64,000 nucleotides of DNA from Diaphorobacter caeni (GTDB lineage: Bacteria; Pseudomonadota; Gammaproteobacteria; Burkholderiales; Burkholderiaceae_C). Positions 44,462 to 59,208 of this stretch are shown here, piece by piece (the stretch's first letter is position 1; each line of letters starts with the position of its first letter). Below the pieces are notes generated by a model. It searched no databases, had not been told where the DNA came from, and saw only the letters and a program-made list of their open reading frames with translations. The translations under genes and the position numbers were made by a program. Where the stretch lies: the NCBI RefSeq assembly GCF_015354245.1, contig NZ_JADKYZ010000002.1, positions 434,001 through 498,000 of the forward strand, read 5' to 3'.

Positions 44462-46927
44462 TTACTCCACGATCGTCAGTTTCGCCACCGACAGCGCCAG
44501 CCATTTCGTGCCATGGCGCGGGAAGTTCACCTGCGCGCGCGCATCGTCGCCCGTGCCTTCGATGGCGAGCACCTTGCCTTCGCCGAACTTGTTGTGAAAC
44601 ACCGCCGTTCCTGCGCTCAGGCCGTGTGATGGCTTGGCCTTCTGCACGGGTACGGGCGGGCTGGCAAAGGTTTCTGATTTGCCTGCGCCGTAGCCACCAC
44701 CATAGCCTCCGCGACCCGCGACCCGGTTGCCGTAGGCGGCATCAGGGTTGTAGGTTCCAAAGCCCTGCTGCTTGGGCGTGAGCCACTTGAGCGCGCCCTC
44801 GGGCAATTCGTCGAAGAAGCGGCTCTTGATGTGATAGCGCGTCTGTCCATGCAGCATCCGCGTCTGCGAATGGCTCAGGTAGAGGCGCTTGCGGGCGCGC
44901 GTGATGGCCACGTACATGAGGCGGCGTTCTTCCTCGAGACCATCGCGGTCGCTCATCGAATTCTCGTGGGGGAACAGGCCTTCCTCCATGCCGCCGATGA
45001 ACACGCAGTCGAACTCCAGCCCCTTGCTGGCGTGCACGGTCATGAGCTGCACGGCGTCCTGGCCGGCCTGCGCCTGGTTGTCGCCCGCCTCGAGCGCCGC
45101 GTGGGTGAGGAAAGCGGCCAACGGAGACAGCGTTTCGCCGGTATCCGCATCCACCACACCCGGCGTGCTGCCAGCAAGCGGCTCGTCGATGCGCGGCAGA
45201 TCGGGATCGATGCCCTGGCTTGCCGGACTTTGCGTGAGCGGCTGCCCCAACTCGTCGAGCGGCAGCGCGACCGCATCGCGGCCAAAGCCCTCCTGCGTGA
45301 CGAAGCTCTCCGCCGCGTTGATCAGTTCCTCCAGATTCTCGATGCGATCCGCGCCTTCCTTTTCGTTGCGGTAGTGCTCGACCAGGCCGCTGGACTCGAG
45401 CATCTGCGTGATGATGCCGCGCAGATTCATGCCGTGCGTCTGCTCGCGCAGCACATCCAGCATCGCCACGAAAGCGCCGAGATTCGCGCCCGCCTTGCCA
45501 GACACGGCGCTCACCGCATCATGCAGCGAACAGCCAGTCGCGCGTGCGGCATCCTGCAGCGATTCGATCGAGCGCGCGCCGATGCCGCGCGGCGGGAAAT
45601 TCACCACGCGCAGAAAGCTGTTGTCGTCGTTCGGGTTTTCGAGCAGGCGCAAATAGGCCAGCGCATGCTTGATTTCCGCGCGCTCGAAAAAGCGCAGGCC
45701 GCCATACACGCGGTACGGCACCGAGGCGTTGAAGAGCGCCGATTCGATCACCCGGCTCTGCGCGTTGCTGCGGTAGAGAATCGCGATCTCGCGGCGCTCG
45801 TGGCCATCGTTCTTCACGAGCTGCTTGATCTCGTCGACCATCCATTGCGCTTCGGCCAGATCGCTGTTGGCCTCGAACACCCGCACGGGTTCGCCCGGTC
45901 CCTGCGTGGTGCGCAGGTTCTTGCCCAGACGTCGGCTGTTGTGCGAAATGAGCTCGTTGGCCGAGTCGAGAATGTTGCTGTAGGAGCGGTAGTTCTGCTC
46001 CAGCTTGATCTGGTGCTTGACGTCGAACTCGCGCACGAAATCGGCCATGTTGCCGACGCGCGCGCCGCGAAACGCGTAGATGCTCTGGTCGTCGTCCCCC
46101 ACGGCGATCACGCTGCCGCTGGCGCGCATCGCGCCGCCCACCATGTCGCCGGCGATCTGCTTGAGCCAGGCGTACTGCAGACGGTTCGTGTCCTGGAACT
46201 CATCCACCAGAATGTGCTGGAAGCGGCGCTGGTAATGCTCGCGCACGGGATCGTTGTCGCGCAGCAGCTCGAACGAGCGCAGCATCAGCTCGCCGAAATC
46301 CACCACGCCCTCGCGCTGGCACTGGTCTTCGTAGAGCTGGTAGAGCTCGACCTTCTTGCGGCTGTCCGCGTCATGCGTGGGCACGTCGCCGGGGCGCATG
46401 CCCTCTTCCTTGCAGTTGGCGATGTAGTAGGCCAGCTGCTTGGGCGGAAAACGCTCCTCGTCCACATTGAACTGCTTGCACAGCCGCTTGATGGCCGAGA
46501 GCTGGTCCTGCGTGTCAAGAATCTGGAAGCTCTGCGGCAGACCCGCGAGCTTGTGGTGCGCGCGCAGCAGCCGGTTGCACAGGCCGTGGAAGGTGCCGAT
46601 CCACATGCCGCGCACTTTCACCGGAAGCATCGCGGTGAGGCGCGCGATCATTTCCTTGGCGGCCTTGTTGGTGAAAGTCACGGCCAGAATGCCGCCCGGC
46701 GTCGCGTAGCCGTTCTGCAGCAGCCAGGCGATGCGCGTGGTGAGCACGCGCGTCTTGCCGGAGCCCGCACCCGCCAGAATCAGTGCGTGGCCCGCAGGCA
46801 AGGTGACGGCGGCGAGCTGCTCGTCGTTGAGCCCCTGCAACAGCGGAGATGTTGCACTCGCTGCAGGGCTTTGCGCATCGCCGAAAAGACCCGCCGGACG
46901 CGCGGAAAACATGTCTTGTGAAACCAT
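44462..46927 (-). CDS. uvrD: UvrD/PcrA-type ATP-dependent DNA helicase
   Basis: An 821-aa superfamily 1A 3'-5' helicase for DNA repair. Motifs in order: Q-motif LNDEQLAAV, Walker A AGAGSGKTRVL (about residue 53), Ia FTNKAAKEM, Walker B DEFQD, III VGDDDQSIYAFRGA, IV EQNYRS, V VHASKGLEFDCVF and VI YVAITRARKRLYL. A low-complexity insertion with two predicted acidic loops lies near residues 590-650. The C-terminus has a Gly/Tyr-rich linker and an SH3-like tail (GEGKVLAIEG). Start uncertain: ATG 46927 directly follows GGAGGG, and ATG 46912 is five codons later. Confidence 0.92.
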   Translation of the reverse strand: MVSQDMFSARPAGLFGDAQSPAASATSPLLQGLNDEQLAAVTLPAGHALILAGAGSGKTRVLTTRIAWLLQNGYATPGGILAVTFTNKAAKEMIARLTAMLPVKVRGMWIGTFHGLCNRLLRAHHKLAGLPQSFQILDTQDQLSAIKRLCKQFNVDEERFPPKQLAYYIANCKEEGMRPGDVPTHDADSRKKVELYQLYEDQCQREGVVDFGELMLRSFELLRDNDPVREHYQRRFQHILVDEFQDTNRLQYAWLKQIAGDMVGGAMRASGSVIAVGDDDQSIYAFRGARVGNMADFVREFDVKHQIKLEQNYRSYSNILDSANELISHNSRRLGKNLRTTQGPGEPVRVFEANSDLAEAQWMVDEIKQLVKNDGHERREIAILYRSNAQSRVIESALFNASVPYRVYGGLRFFERAEIKHALAYLRLLENPNDDNSFLRVVNFPPRGIGARSIESLQDAARATGCSLHDAVSAVSGKAGANLGAFVAMLDVLREQTHGMNLRGIITQMLESSGLVEHYRNEKEGADRIENLEELINAAESFVTQEGFGRDAVALPLDELGQPLTQSPASQGIDPDLPRIDEPLAGSTPGVVDADTGETLSPLAAFLTHAALEAGDNQAQAGQDAVQLMTVHASKGLEFDCVFIGGMEEGLFPHENSMSDRDGLEEERRLMYVAITRARKRLYLSHSQTRMLHGQTRYHIKSRFFDELPEGALKWLTPKQQGFGTYNPDAAYGNRVAGRGGYGGGYGAGKSETFASPPVPVQKAKPSHGLSAGTAVFHNKFGEGKVLAIEGTGDDARAQVNFPRHGTKWLALSVAKLTIVE

Positions 46928-47045
46928 CCCTCCATTGTAGAAAGCCCGATGGGAGTCACGTCTTTGGCGGGCTTTATCGGCAGGCAATAGCCACACGAGC
47001 TTGTGCGACATTTCAAAGTCGCGGGAATCCATCTAGAATCAATCA

Positions 47046-47076
47046 CCGGGCCCAAGATTTCTTGGCCCGGTTTTTT
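47046..47076 (+). terminator. Terminator-like hairpin in guaC leader
   Basis: A GC-rich stem CCGGGCC(C)AAG / CTTGGCCCGG, with one bulged C and a short ATTT loop, followed by six T. It points toward guaC and lies between the divergent uvrD and guaC genes, so no upstream plus-strand gene needs it. It is 90 bp before the guaC start. A -10-like TAGAAT sits just upstream (47034). Confidence 0.75.
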
Positions 47077-47165
47077 GTGCCCGAAACATTGTTTTCGCGC
47101 GGCATGAAAACCGGTTGCCGGACCAAGCGCCCTTTCTGCAATGAACTGTTAGGAGCTTGGAACTC

Positions 47166-48143
47166 ATGGAAATCTTCGACTACGACAACATCCTGCTGTT
47201 GCCCCGCAAGTGCCGCGTGGAAAGCCGCTCGGAGTGCGACACCAGCGTGCAGCTCGGCGAGCGCACCTTCCGCCTGCCCGCCGTCCCCGCCAACATGAAA
47301 ACCGTGGTGGATGAAAACATCTGCACATGGCTGGCACAGAACGGTTATTTCTACGTGATGCACCGCTTCGATCTGGACAACGTCCAGTTCGTGAAGGACA
47401 TGCACGCCAAGGGCACGTTCGCGTCGATCTCGCTCGGTGTGAAAAAGCCTGACTACGACACGGTCGACGAATTCGTCGCCCAGGGTCTCTGCCCCGAATA
47501 CATCACCATCGACATCGCGCACGGCCACGCCGACAGCGTGAAGAACATGATCAGCTACCTCAAGGCCAAGCTGCCCAAGGCCTTCGTGATCGCCGGCAAC
47601 GTCGGCACGCCCGAAGCCGTGATCGATCTGGAGAACTGGGGCGCTGACGCCACCAAGGTCGGCATCGGCCCCGGCAAGGTCTGCATCACCAAGCTCAAGA
47701 CCGGCTTCGGCACGGGCGGCTGGCAGCTGTCGGCGCTCAAGTGGTGCGCGCGCGTGGCCACCAAGCCCATCATCGCCGACGGCGGCATCCGCAGCCACGG
47801 CGACATCGCCAAGAGCATCCGCTTCGGCGCGAGCATGGTGATGATCGGTTCGCTGTTCGCGGGCCACGAAGAGTCGCCCGGCAACACGGTGGAAGTGGAC
47901 GGCCAGCTGTTCAAGGAATACTACGGCTCGGCCAGCGACTTCAACAAGGGCGAATACAAGCACGTCGAAGGCAAGCGCATTCTGGAGCCCGTCAAGGGCA
48001 AGCTCGCCAACACGCTCATCGAAATGGAGCAGGACGTGCAGTCGTCCATCAGCTACTCCGGCGGCAAGAAGCTCATGGACATCCGCAAGGTGAACTACGT
48101 GATCCTCGGCGGCGACAACGCCGGTGAACATCTGCTGATGTAA
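47166..48143 (+). CDS. guaC: GMP reductase
   Basis: Reduces GMP to IMP with NADPH in purine salvage. The 325-aa protein is a TIM-barrel of the IMPDH/GMPR family without a CBS domain. Seen: [34 protein letters not shown], the [11 protein letters not shown] active-site loop with its cysteine (about C177), [21 protein letters not shown] and [15 protein letters not shown] at 47166 is preceded by TAGGAG. The leader contains a terminator-like hairpin (47046-47076). Confidence 0.95.
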   Translation: MEIFDYDNILLLPRKCRVESRSECDTSVQLGERTFRLPAVPANMKTVVDENICTWLAQNGYFYVMHRFDLDNVQFVKDMHAKGTFASISLGVKKPDYDTVDEFVAQGLCPEYITIDIAHGHADSVKNMISYLKAKLPKAFVIAGNVGTPEAVIDLENWGADATKVGIGPGKVCITKLKTGFGTGGWQLSALKWCARVATKPIIADGGIRSHGDIAKSIRFGASMVMIGSLFAGHEESPGNTVEVDGQLFKEYYGSASDFNKGEYKHVEGKRILEPVKGKLANTLIEMEQDVQSSISYSGGKKLMDIRKVNYVILGGDNAGEHLLM

Positions 48144-48157
48144 TGAACGTGAGCGAC

Positions 48158-48191
48158 GCATCGGCGGACAGGAAACCTGTGATGCCGATGC
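48158..48191 (+). terminator. Hairpin after guaC, probable terminator
   Basis: Nested dyad GCATCGGC-gg-ACAGG-aaa-CCTGT-gat-GCCGATGC, 14 bp after guaC. The T-rich stretch follows only ~20 bp later, so termination may be imperfect. Confidence 0.5.
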
Positions 48192-48277
48192 GAAATTTCC
48201 CGGAAAATTTTCATTTTTTCCAAGACCGCTCACAATTTGGTGCATAATAGCGGCTTCGGCAAATTGCTGAACGCTAA

Positions 48278-48353
48278 GGGCTCTTAGCTCAGTTGGTAGA
48301 GCAGCGGACTCTTAATCCGTTGGTCGAGTGTTCGAATCACTCAGGGCCCACCA
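48278..48353 (+). tRNA. tRNA-Lys (anticodon CTT)
   Basis: A 76-nt cloverleaf beginning GGGCTCTTAGCTCAGTTGG. The anticodon loop CTCTTAA reads AAG codons; the T arm is GTTCGAATC, and the 3' CCA is encoded. A CATAAT-like -10 (48243) lies upstream. It is identical in sequence to the copy at 48541. Confidence 0.97.
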
Positions 48354-48362
48354 AGATAAGCA

Positions 48363-48396
48363 AACCCGCTGCAACTTCACGGTTGCAGCGGGTTTT
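48363..48396 (+). terminator. Terminator of first tRNA-Lys
   Basis: Perfect stem AACCCGCTGCAAC / GTTGCAGCGGGTT ending in TTTT, 10 bp after the tRNA. Confidence 0.88.
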
Positions 48397-48484
48397 GTCT
48401 TCAGGACACGCGTTCCCGCATCACCGAAAAACCCTTGATGGTCGGTTGAATTTCTGCTTTTTCTGCAGACCTTCAGTTTCGATG

Positions 48485-48490
48485 TATAAT
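48485..48490 (+). promoter_or_regulatory. -10 element of second tRNA-Lys
   Basis: A perfect TATAAT, about 50 bp upstream of the second tRNA; the -35 region is poor. It shows that the second tRNA has its own promoter after the first copy's terminator. Confidence 0.5.
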
Positions 48491-48540
48491 TCAAGGCTTC
48501 GGTTTTCAGACATTGTCCTTGCGACAGACTGATCACCCAA

Positions 48541-48616
48541 GGGCTCTTAGCTCAGTTGGTAGAGCAGCGGACTCTTAATCCGTTGGTCGAGTGTTCGAAT
48601 CACTCAGGGCCCACCA
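48541..48616 (+). tRNA. tRNA-Lys (anticodon CTT), second copy
   Basis: A 76-nt tRNA identical to the one at 48278-48353, with anticodon CTT and an encoded CCA. The two copies are separate transcription units, because a terminator and a promoter lie between them. Confidence 0.97.
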
Positions 48617-48624
48617 AAACAGCG

Positions 48625-48657
48625 ACGCGCTGCAATCTCACGGTTGCAGCGCGTTTT
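48625..48657 (+). terminator. Terminator of second tRNA-Lys
   Basis: Stem ACGCGCTGCAA / TTGCAGCGCGT followed by TTT. Same loop core as the first copy's terminator but with paired base changes that keep the stem. Confidence 0.85.
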
Positions 48658-48786
48658 CGTTTGCGTGCTCATTACACGATCCAGACCACGGTATTGTTCA
48701 ACAATCCCTATGGATTTCCCCATTGGCACGGGGCGCGCGTCATGCGTCAATCGAGGCTTTGTCTTTTTGTTCAAAGCTCCTGCGAC

Positions 48787-49755
48787 ATGCGCACTCACCA
48801 CTCGATCTTCTCCTCCCTCACCGTTGCAGCCACGCTGGCACTTTGCTCCCTGTCCGCACAGGCGGCCGACTACCCGACCAAGCCCGTCGAACTGATCGCA
48901 TCCGCAGCTGCAGGCGGTGGCACCGACAACATGGCACGCGCGTTCACCGAAGCCGCGCGCAAGCATTTCCCGCAACCCATCGTCGTGGTGAACCGCCCCG
49001 GCGCGGCCAGCTCGATCGGCTTCACCGAAGTCGCCAACGCCAAACCTGATGGCTACAAGCTCGGCATCATCACCGTGAATCTGGCGATTCTTCCCGCGCT
49101 CAACCTGACCAAGGTGACCGTCGAGGACTACATCTACATCGCGCGCCTGAACAATGATCCGTCCGCCATCACCGTGCGTGCGGACTCGCCCTGGAAAACC
49201 ATCGAGGACTTCCTCGCCGAAGCCCGCAAGAACCCCGGCAAGCTGCAGGTGGGCAACGCCGGCATCGGCGATGCATGGCACGTGGCCGCACTCGCGCTGG
49301 AAGAAAAGACCAAGACCAGCTTCAACCACGTGCCCTACCAGGGCGGCAACCCCGCAGTGCTGAGCCTGCTCGGTGGACACGTGGATGCCGTCACCGTGAG
49401 CCCCGGTGAAGTTGCGCAGCACGTGGCGGCAGGCAAGCTGCGCATGCTGGCGGTGATGGCCGATCAGCGCATGCCCGGCGTGTTCGCGCAGACCCCGACC
49501 TTCAAGGAACGCGGCATCGATCTGACGGTGGGCGCGTGGCGAGGTCTGGTCGCCCCCAAGGGCACGCCGGACGCCGTCGTGAAGACGCTCAAGGACATGG
49601 CGCGCAAGGCGGGCAACGAAGCGAGCTTCCGTGAAACGCTGGAGAAGACCAACCTCGGTTACTCGTATGGCGAAGGCGACGTGTTCCTCAAGCAGATCCT
49701 CGGCGACCGCGAAATGTTCAAGGGCATTCTCGCCAAGCTCGACGTGAACAAGTGA
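48787..49755 (+). CDS. Bug family tripartite tricarboxylate transporter receptor
   Basis: A 322-aa periplasmic receptor with a signal peptide (about residues 1-24, ending SAQA). Mature start ADYPTKPVELIASAAAGGGTDNMAR, then PIVVVNRPGAASSIGFTEVA, HVPYQGGNPAVLSLLGGHVDAV and APKGTPDAVVKTLKD. ATG at 48787 gives a normal signal peptide; ATG 48742 would add 15 residues. It is followed by the PEP-mutase-family gene 4 bp later, so its ligand may be a dicarboxylate or malate-like acid used by that enzyme. No TctA/TctB permease is present. Confidence 0.92.
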   Translation: MRTHHSIFSSLTVAATLALCSLSAQAADYPTKPVELIASAAAGGGTDNMARAFTEAARKHFPQPIVVVNRPGAASSIGFTEVANAKPDGYKLGIITVNLAILPALNLTKVTVEDYIYIARLNNDPSAITVRADSPWKTIEDFLAEARKNPGKLQVGNAGIGDAWHVAALALEEKTKTSFNHVPYQGGNPAVLSLLGGHVDAVTVSPGEVAQHVAAGKLRMLAVMADQRMPGVFAQTPTFKERGIDLTVGAWRGLVAPKGTPDAVVKTLKDMARKAGNEASFRETLEKTNLGYSYGEGDVFLKQILGDREMFKGILAKLDVNK

Positions 49756-49759
49756 AGGC

Positions 49760-50641
49760 ATGACCGTGGACATGACATCCCAGGCGCAGCGCATGCAGGA
49801 CATGCTGACGCGCGGCGAGATGCTGCAGGCGCCCGGCGCGCCTGACGTGCTGACCGCCCGCCTCGTCGAGCACGCGGGCTTCAACGCCATCTACATGACC
49901 GGCTTCGGCGCGACGGCCAGCACACTGGGCGTGCCCGACATCGGCCTGATGACGCAGACCGAAATGCTCACGCAGGCCCGCAACATGGTGCGCGTGACGG
50001 GCATCCCGATCATTGCCGACGCCGATGCGGGCTACGGAGGCATCAGCAACATCGAGCGCACGGTGGTGGAATACGCCCACTCGGGCGTCGCCGCGATCCA
50101 CCTCGAAGACCAGGTCGCTCCCAAGCGCTGCGGTCAGATGGCGGGCATCCGTCTGCTGAGCGTCGGTGAAAGCGTCAAGCGCCTGAAATGCGCGGTTCAG
50201 GTGCGCGGCAAGCACCCGCTGCAGATCATCGGCCGCACCGACGCGCTTGGCGTGGACGGCATCGATGCCGCCATCGACCGCGCCAAGGCGTATCAGGATG
50301 CGGGCGTGGACCTCGCGTTCGTTGATGGCGTGAAGACCATCGCGCAGGTCGAGCAGATCGCCAGGCGCCTCGACGGTCGCAAGGTGATCTCCATCGTTGA
50401 AGGCAATGAGACCACGGCGCTGTCCGCCCCGCAATTGCGTGAGATGGGCTTTTCCGTGGTGCTGTATGCGGTGACCACGCTGTTTGCAGCCGCGAAGACC
50501 TCGCTGGATGTGCTGCAGCAGCTCAAGCAGTCGGGCTCCACCCAGGCCGATGCATCGAAGATGATGAACTACACGGACTTCGTGAAGATCGTCGGCATCG
50601 ACAAGCATCAGAAGCTCGACGAAATGTTTGGCGGCGAATAA
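49760..50641 (+). CDS. Isocitrate lyase/PEP mutase family enzyme
   Basis: A 293-aa TIM-barrel C-C or P-C bond enzyme of the ICL/PEPM superfamily. Active-site segments: APDVLTARLVEHAGFNAIYMTGFGATAS, IIADADAGYGG (metal-binding DAD), AAIHLEDQVAPKRCG and IIGRTDALGV. The CG after the KR loop matches the lyase/decarboxylase-type catalytic cysteine loop rather than PEP mutase. Candidates are methylisocitrate-lyase-like, 2,3-dimethylmalate lyase or oxaloacetate decarboxylase. It is coupled with the Bug receptor upstream. ATG 49760 is used; ATG 49772 is possible. Confidence 0.88.
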   Translation: MTVDMTSQAQRMQDMLTRGEMLQAPGAPDVLTARLVEHAGFNAIYMTGFGATASTLGVPDIGLMTQTEMLTQARNMVRVTGIPIIADADAGYGGISNIERTVVEYAHSGVAAIHLEDQVAPKRCGQMAGIRLLSVGESVKRLKCAVQVRGKHPLQIIGRTDALGVDGIDAAIDRAKAYQDAGVDLAFVDGVKTIAQVEQIARRLDGRKVISIVEGNETTALSAPQLREMGFSVVLYAVTTLFAAAKTSLDVLQQLKQSGSTQADASKMMNYTDFVKIVGIDKHQKLDEMFGGE

Positions 50642-50661
50642 CGCCTCCCGGACGGCCGCAA

Positions 50662-50705
50662 GCAAAAAAGGATGGAGCGCCCTCTCGGCACTCCATCCTT
50701 TTTGC
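50662..50705. terminator. Bidirectional terminator
   Basis: Stem GCAAAAAAGGATGGAG / CTCCATCCTTTTTGC flanked by A and T runs, so it can work on both strands. It lies 20 bp after the PEP-mutase-family gene. Confidence 0.85.
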
Positions 50706-50727
50706 TTTTCAGCCGAATCGGATTAGA

Positions 50728-50884
50728 GCGTGTTGACGATCTCATCGCGAGGTTTGCAGGATGCGGATCGGGATGGGCTGCAAGGCGCAAACCGCAGCAA
50801 TAGCTCAGGCTATTGCGAGGATTTGCAACGCAGCAGACCGCCCGAGGCCGCGCCTGCAAGACCGCGTGGAGATCGTCAACACGC
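50728..50884. repeat. ~157-bp palindromic dispersed repeat, copy 1
   Basis: Bounded by the inverted ends GCGTGTTGACGATCTC and GAGATCGTCAACACGC, with an inner perfect hairpin GCAATAGC-TCAG-GCTATTGC. It fills the gap between the PEP-mutase-family gene and gltD. A second, inverted copy is at 62365-62512. Confidence 0.85.
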
Positions 50885-50892
50885 TTTTAGGC

Positions 50893-52371
<1,479 letters not shown>

Positions 52372-52427
52372 GATCGTGGTGTCCTTGAATTTATGAATTT
52401 CAAATGCCTGAAGTGACTGCCCGTGCC

Positions 52428-57161
<4,734 letters not shown>

Positions 57162-57224
57162 GGCGCTCTTCCTCAATTTATCGCGGGGAAGGCAAGATTA
57201 GTGCATTGCAACAAACTCACGCAA

Positions 57225-57300
57225 GCACTTTAATTGGGGTCAGAACACTAATTGAAAAAGCACTTTTTTGGTGCGTATTAATTAGGGACATATCAAATTC
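57225..57300. repeat. REP-like sequences flanking the RAYT gene
   Basis: AATTGGGGTCAGAACAC and, in the opposite sense, a second AATTAGGGACAT block are arranged around a dyad CTAATT-GCAC...GTGC-AATTAG (57248-57285). The TTGGGGTCAG type of motif commonly flanks REP-associated tyrosine transposases. This fills most of the gap between gltB and the transposase gene. Confidence 0.55.
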
Positions 57301-57344
57301 AAGAGCAACAATCCATTCAGGACAAAAGCATGAATTGGATTTTT

Positions 57345-58043
57345 TCAGTCCGCTTCTTTGGTGATCACCGGTCTTCCGGCGCGCGCCTTCACCACGCGGC
57401 GTGGAGTGGACTGTTGCAAAGAAGCCAGAAAATCTGCATCGCCCAGCGCCCAACCATTGAGCGCACTGTCGGTAATCGCCATCTGCTCGGCCCGGCCAAT
57501 GCCCTCGCGCACCAGTTCCGCATAGGCCTCATCACGCGCAAACGGCGTGTTGCCGAGCGCCCAGTAAAGCGGGTGCGGCGTGATCAGCCGATCCGAGCGC
57601 AGGCCGATGTAGTGCCCGTGGCTGGACCAGCGAAAGTCGGCCGGATCGTTGCACAGACCATCGCGCACCGGGTTCAGATCGAGATACACCATGCACGGCA
57701 GCAGATGCCGCTCGGCCTGCACCAGCGTGTTGCGGTAGCGCCCTTCCCAGAGCGTGCCCGAGCGCCCATGCCGCTGGTTGAAATAGCGCACGTAGCGCCG
57801 CCCCACCGCCTGCATCAGCAGCGTGAGCCCGCGCTCGGTCTGCGGCGTGGCGAGCAGGTGGAAATGGTTGTCCATGAGCACGTAGGCGTGCACCGCAACC
57901 TGATGCTCCTTCGCGTATTCGCACAGCAGCCCCCACATCATCTCGCGGTCCGCCGCATCGAAGAAGATCGGCTGACGGTTGTTCCCCCGCTGGATCACAT
58001 GGTGCGGATAACCGGGAAGCGTGAGACGGGGAAGACGGGCCAT
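57345..58043 (-). mobile_element. REP-associated tyrosine transposase (RAYT, Y1_Tnp)
   Basis: A 232-aa single-strand transposase related to IS200/IS605 TnpA. It opens with MARLPRLTLPGYPHHVIQRGNN, the typical RAYT start. HUH motif in MDNHFHLLATP (about residues 57-67) and the catalytic tyrosine in VYLDLNPVRDG (about 120). The C-terminal part (RAGRPVITKEAD) matches the KxGRPxxxKK-like tail of RAYTs. The open frame is intact. Such genes are usually single-copy and domesticated and mobilise REP sequences; REP-like motifs lie just downstream at 57225-57300. Confidence 0.9.
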
Positions 58044-58285
58044 GAAGAAGCGCGAAACGCAGAAACAAAAAGAACGACGCCGACCATGATAGTCCTACGC
58101 CACGCCTGCCACTGCCACGTCGGCCCCATCGAAAATGGCTGATTCGGTCCGATGTTCGTGAGCGTCACTAGAGGCTGGAGCAGACCGTCACCGCACGCTG
58201 GTACGAAGAAGGCAGTCGCGCGGAAGGCGTGAACACCACCATCACGATGAAGTGACGACGGCGGACTGCCACCTTCTTCGCATCG

Positions 58286-59203
58286 TCAATCGGCGGCCGC
58301 TTCGCTTGCGAGTCCGAAGCGGTGCGCGAGCGACTGTTCAAGGCCAAACTCCTTGAGGATGGCCTGCAGCCGCTCCTGCGCGCTGCGCTTCTTCTGGCCG
58401 GTGTAGCGCGCCAGAATCAGCTCGTTCTTCATGCTGTGCTCCCAGCCGACCAGCTCGGTCACGGTGACCTGATAGCCGCTCGCCTCGAGGTAGAGACAGC
58501 GTAGCACATTGGTGATCTGGCTGCCCAGCTCGCGCGTGTGAATGGGATGGCGCCACAGCTCGGCGAGCGGCGTGCGCGAAAGCTGCAAGGCCTTGCCTTG
58601 GCGAAGACAAGAAGCCACCTCGGCCTGGCAGCAGGGCACGAGCACCATCGCGCGCGCCTTCTTTTCGAGACCGAATGCGATCGCGTCGTCAGTCGCCGTG
58701 TCGCAGGCATGCAGCGCGGTGATCACGTCGATCTGCTCGGGAAGCTCCTGGGACTGCGTGGACTCCGCAACCGACAGGTTGAAGAACTTCATCCGCTCGA
58801 AGCCCAGCTGCTTGGCCAGTGCGCGCGAGCGCTCCACTAGCTCCGCGCGCCATTCGATGCCGTGAATTTCTCCCCGCCCCAGCTGCTTGAAAAACAGGTC
58901 GTAGAGGATGAAGCCAAGGTACGACTTGCCCGCGCCATGGTCAGCCAGGGTCGGTGCGTGCTCGTTCGCGGCGAGCTCGGTCAGCACCGGCTCGATGAAC
59001 TGATAGAGGTGATAGACCTGCTTGAGCTTGCGGCGCGAGTCCTGATTGAGCTGGCCTTCGCGCGTGAGGATGTGCAGCTCCTTGAGCAGCTCGATCGACT
59101 GGCCGGGACGCAGCTCCGCCAGCACCGCCGCCTTCGCTGCTTCGGCCTTGGATGCGTGCTTTTGAACGTCTTGCTGGCGTTGTGGCTTCTGCTTGGTCGA
59201 CAT
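58286..59203 (-). CDS. Class I SAM-dependent methyltransferase
   Basis: A 305-aa protein with a Rossmann-type methyltransferase core. Motif I is LADHGAGKSYLGFILYDLF (about residues 86-104), and the later VITALHACDTATDDAI and VLVPCCQAEVA match the methyltransferase domain 32 (METTL25-like) group. The charged N-terminal ~40 residues (KQKPQRQQDVQKHASK) suggest RNA or ribosome contact (inference). Substrate unknown. It starts 5 bp after the DUF1415 gene. The 242-bp gap 58044-58285 holds only a short peptide-like remnant near 58196-58262. Confidence 0.85.
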   Translation of the reverse strand: MSTKQKPQRQQDVQKHASKAEAAKAAVLAELRPGQSIELLKELHILTREGQLNQDSRRKLKQVYHLYQFIEPVLTELAANEHAPTLADHGAGKSYLGFILYDLFFKQLGRGEIHGIEWRAELVERSRALAKQLGFERMKFFNLSVAESTQSQELPEQIDVITALHACDTATDDAIAFGLEKKARAMVLVPCCQAEVASCLRQGKALQLSRTPLAELWRHPIHTRELGSQITNVLRCLYLEASGYQVTVTELVGWEHSMKNELILARYTGQKKRSAQERLQAILKEFGLEQSLAHRFGLASEAAAD

Positions 59204-59208
59204 GCCGG

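Noticed and set aside
46928-47165. Purine riboswitch in the guaC leader
   Set aside because: I could not fold a purine aptamer with its conserved three-way junction; only the terminator-like hairpin is present.
48278-48616. Short open frames across the two tRNA genes (starting MVEQRTLNPLVEC)
   Set aside because: They are translations of the tRNA sequence itself; the receptor gene downstream starts at 48787.
58196-58262. Plus-strand peptide-like stretch (TVTARWYEEGSRAEG) ending in a stop codon
   Set aside because: Looks like the tail of a lost gene, but it is under 25 codons with an upstream in-frame stop and cannot be assigned.
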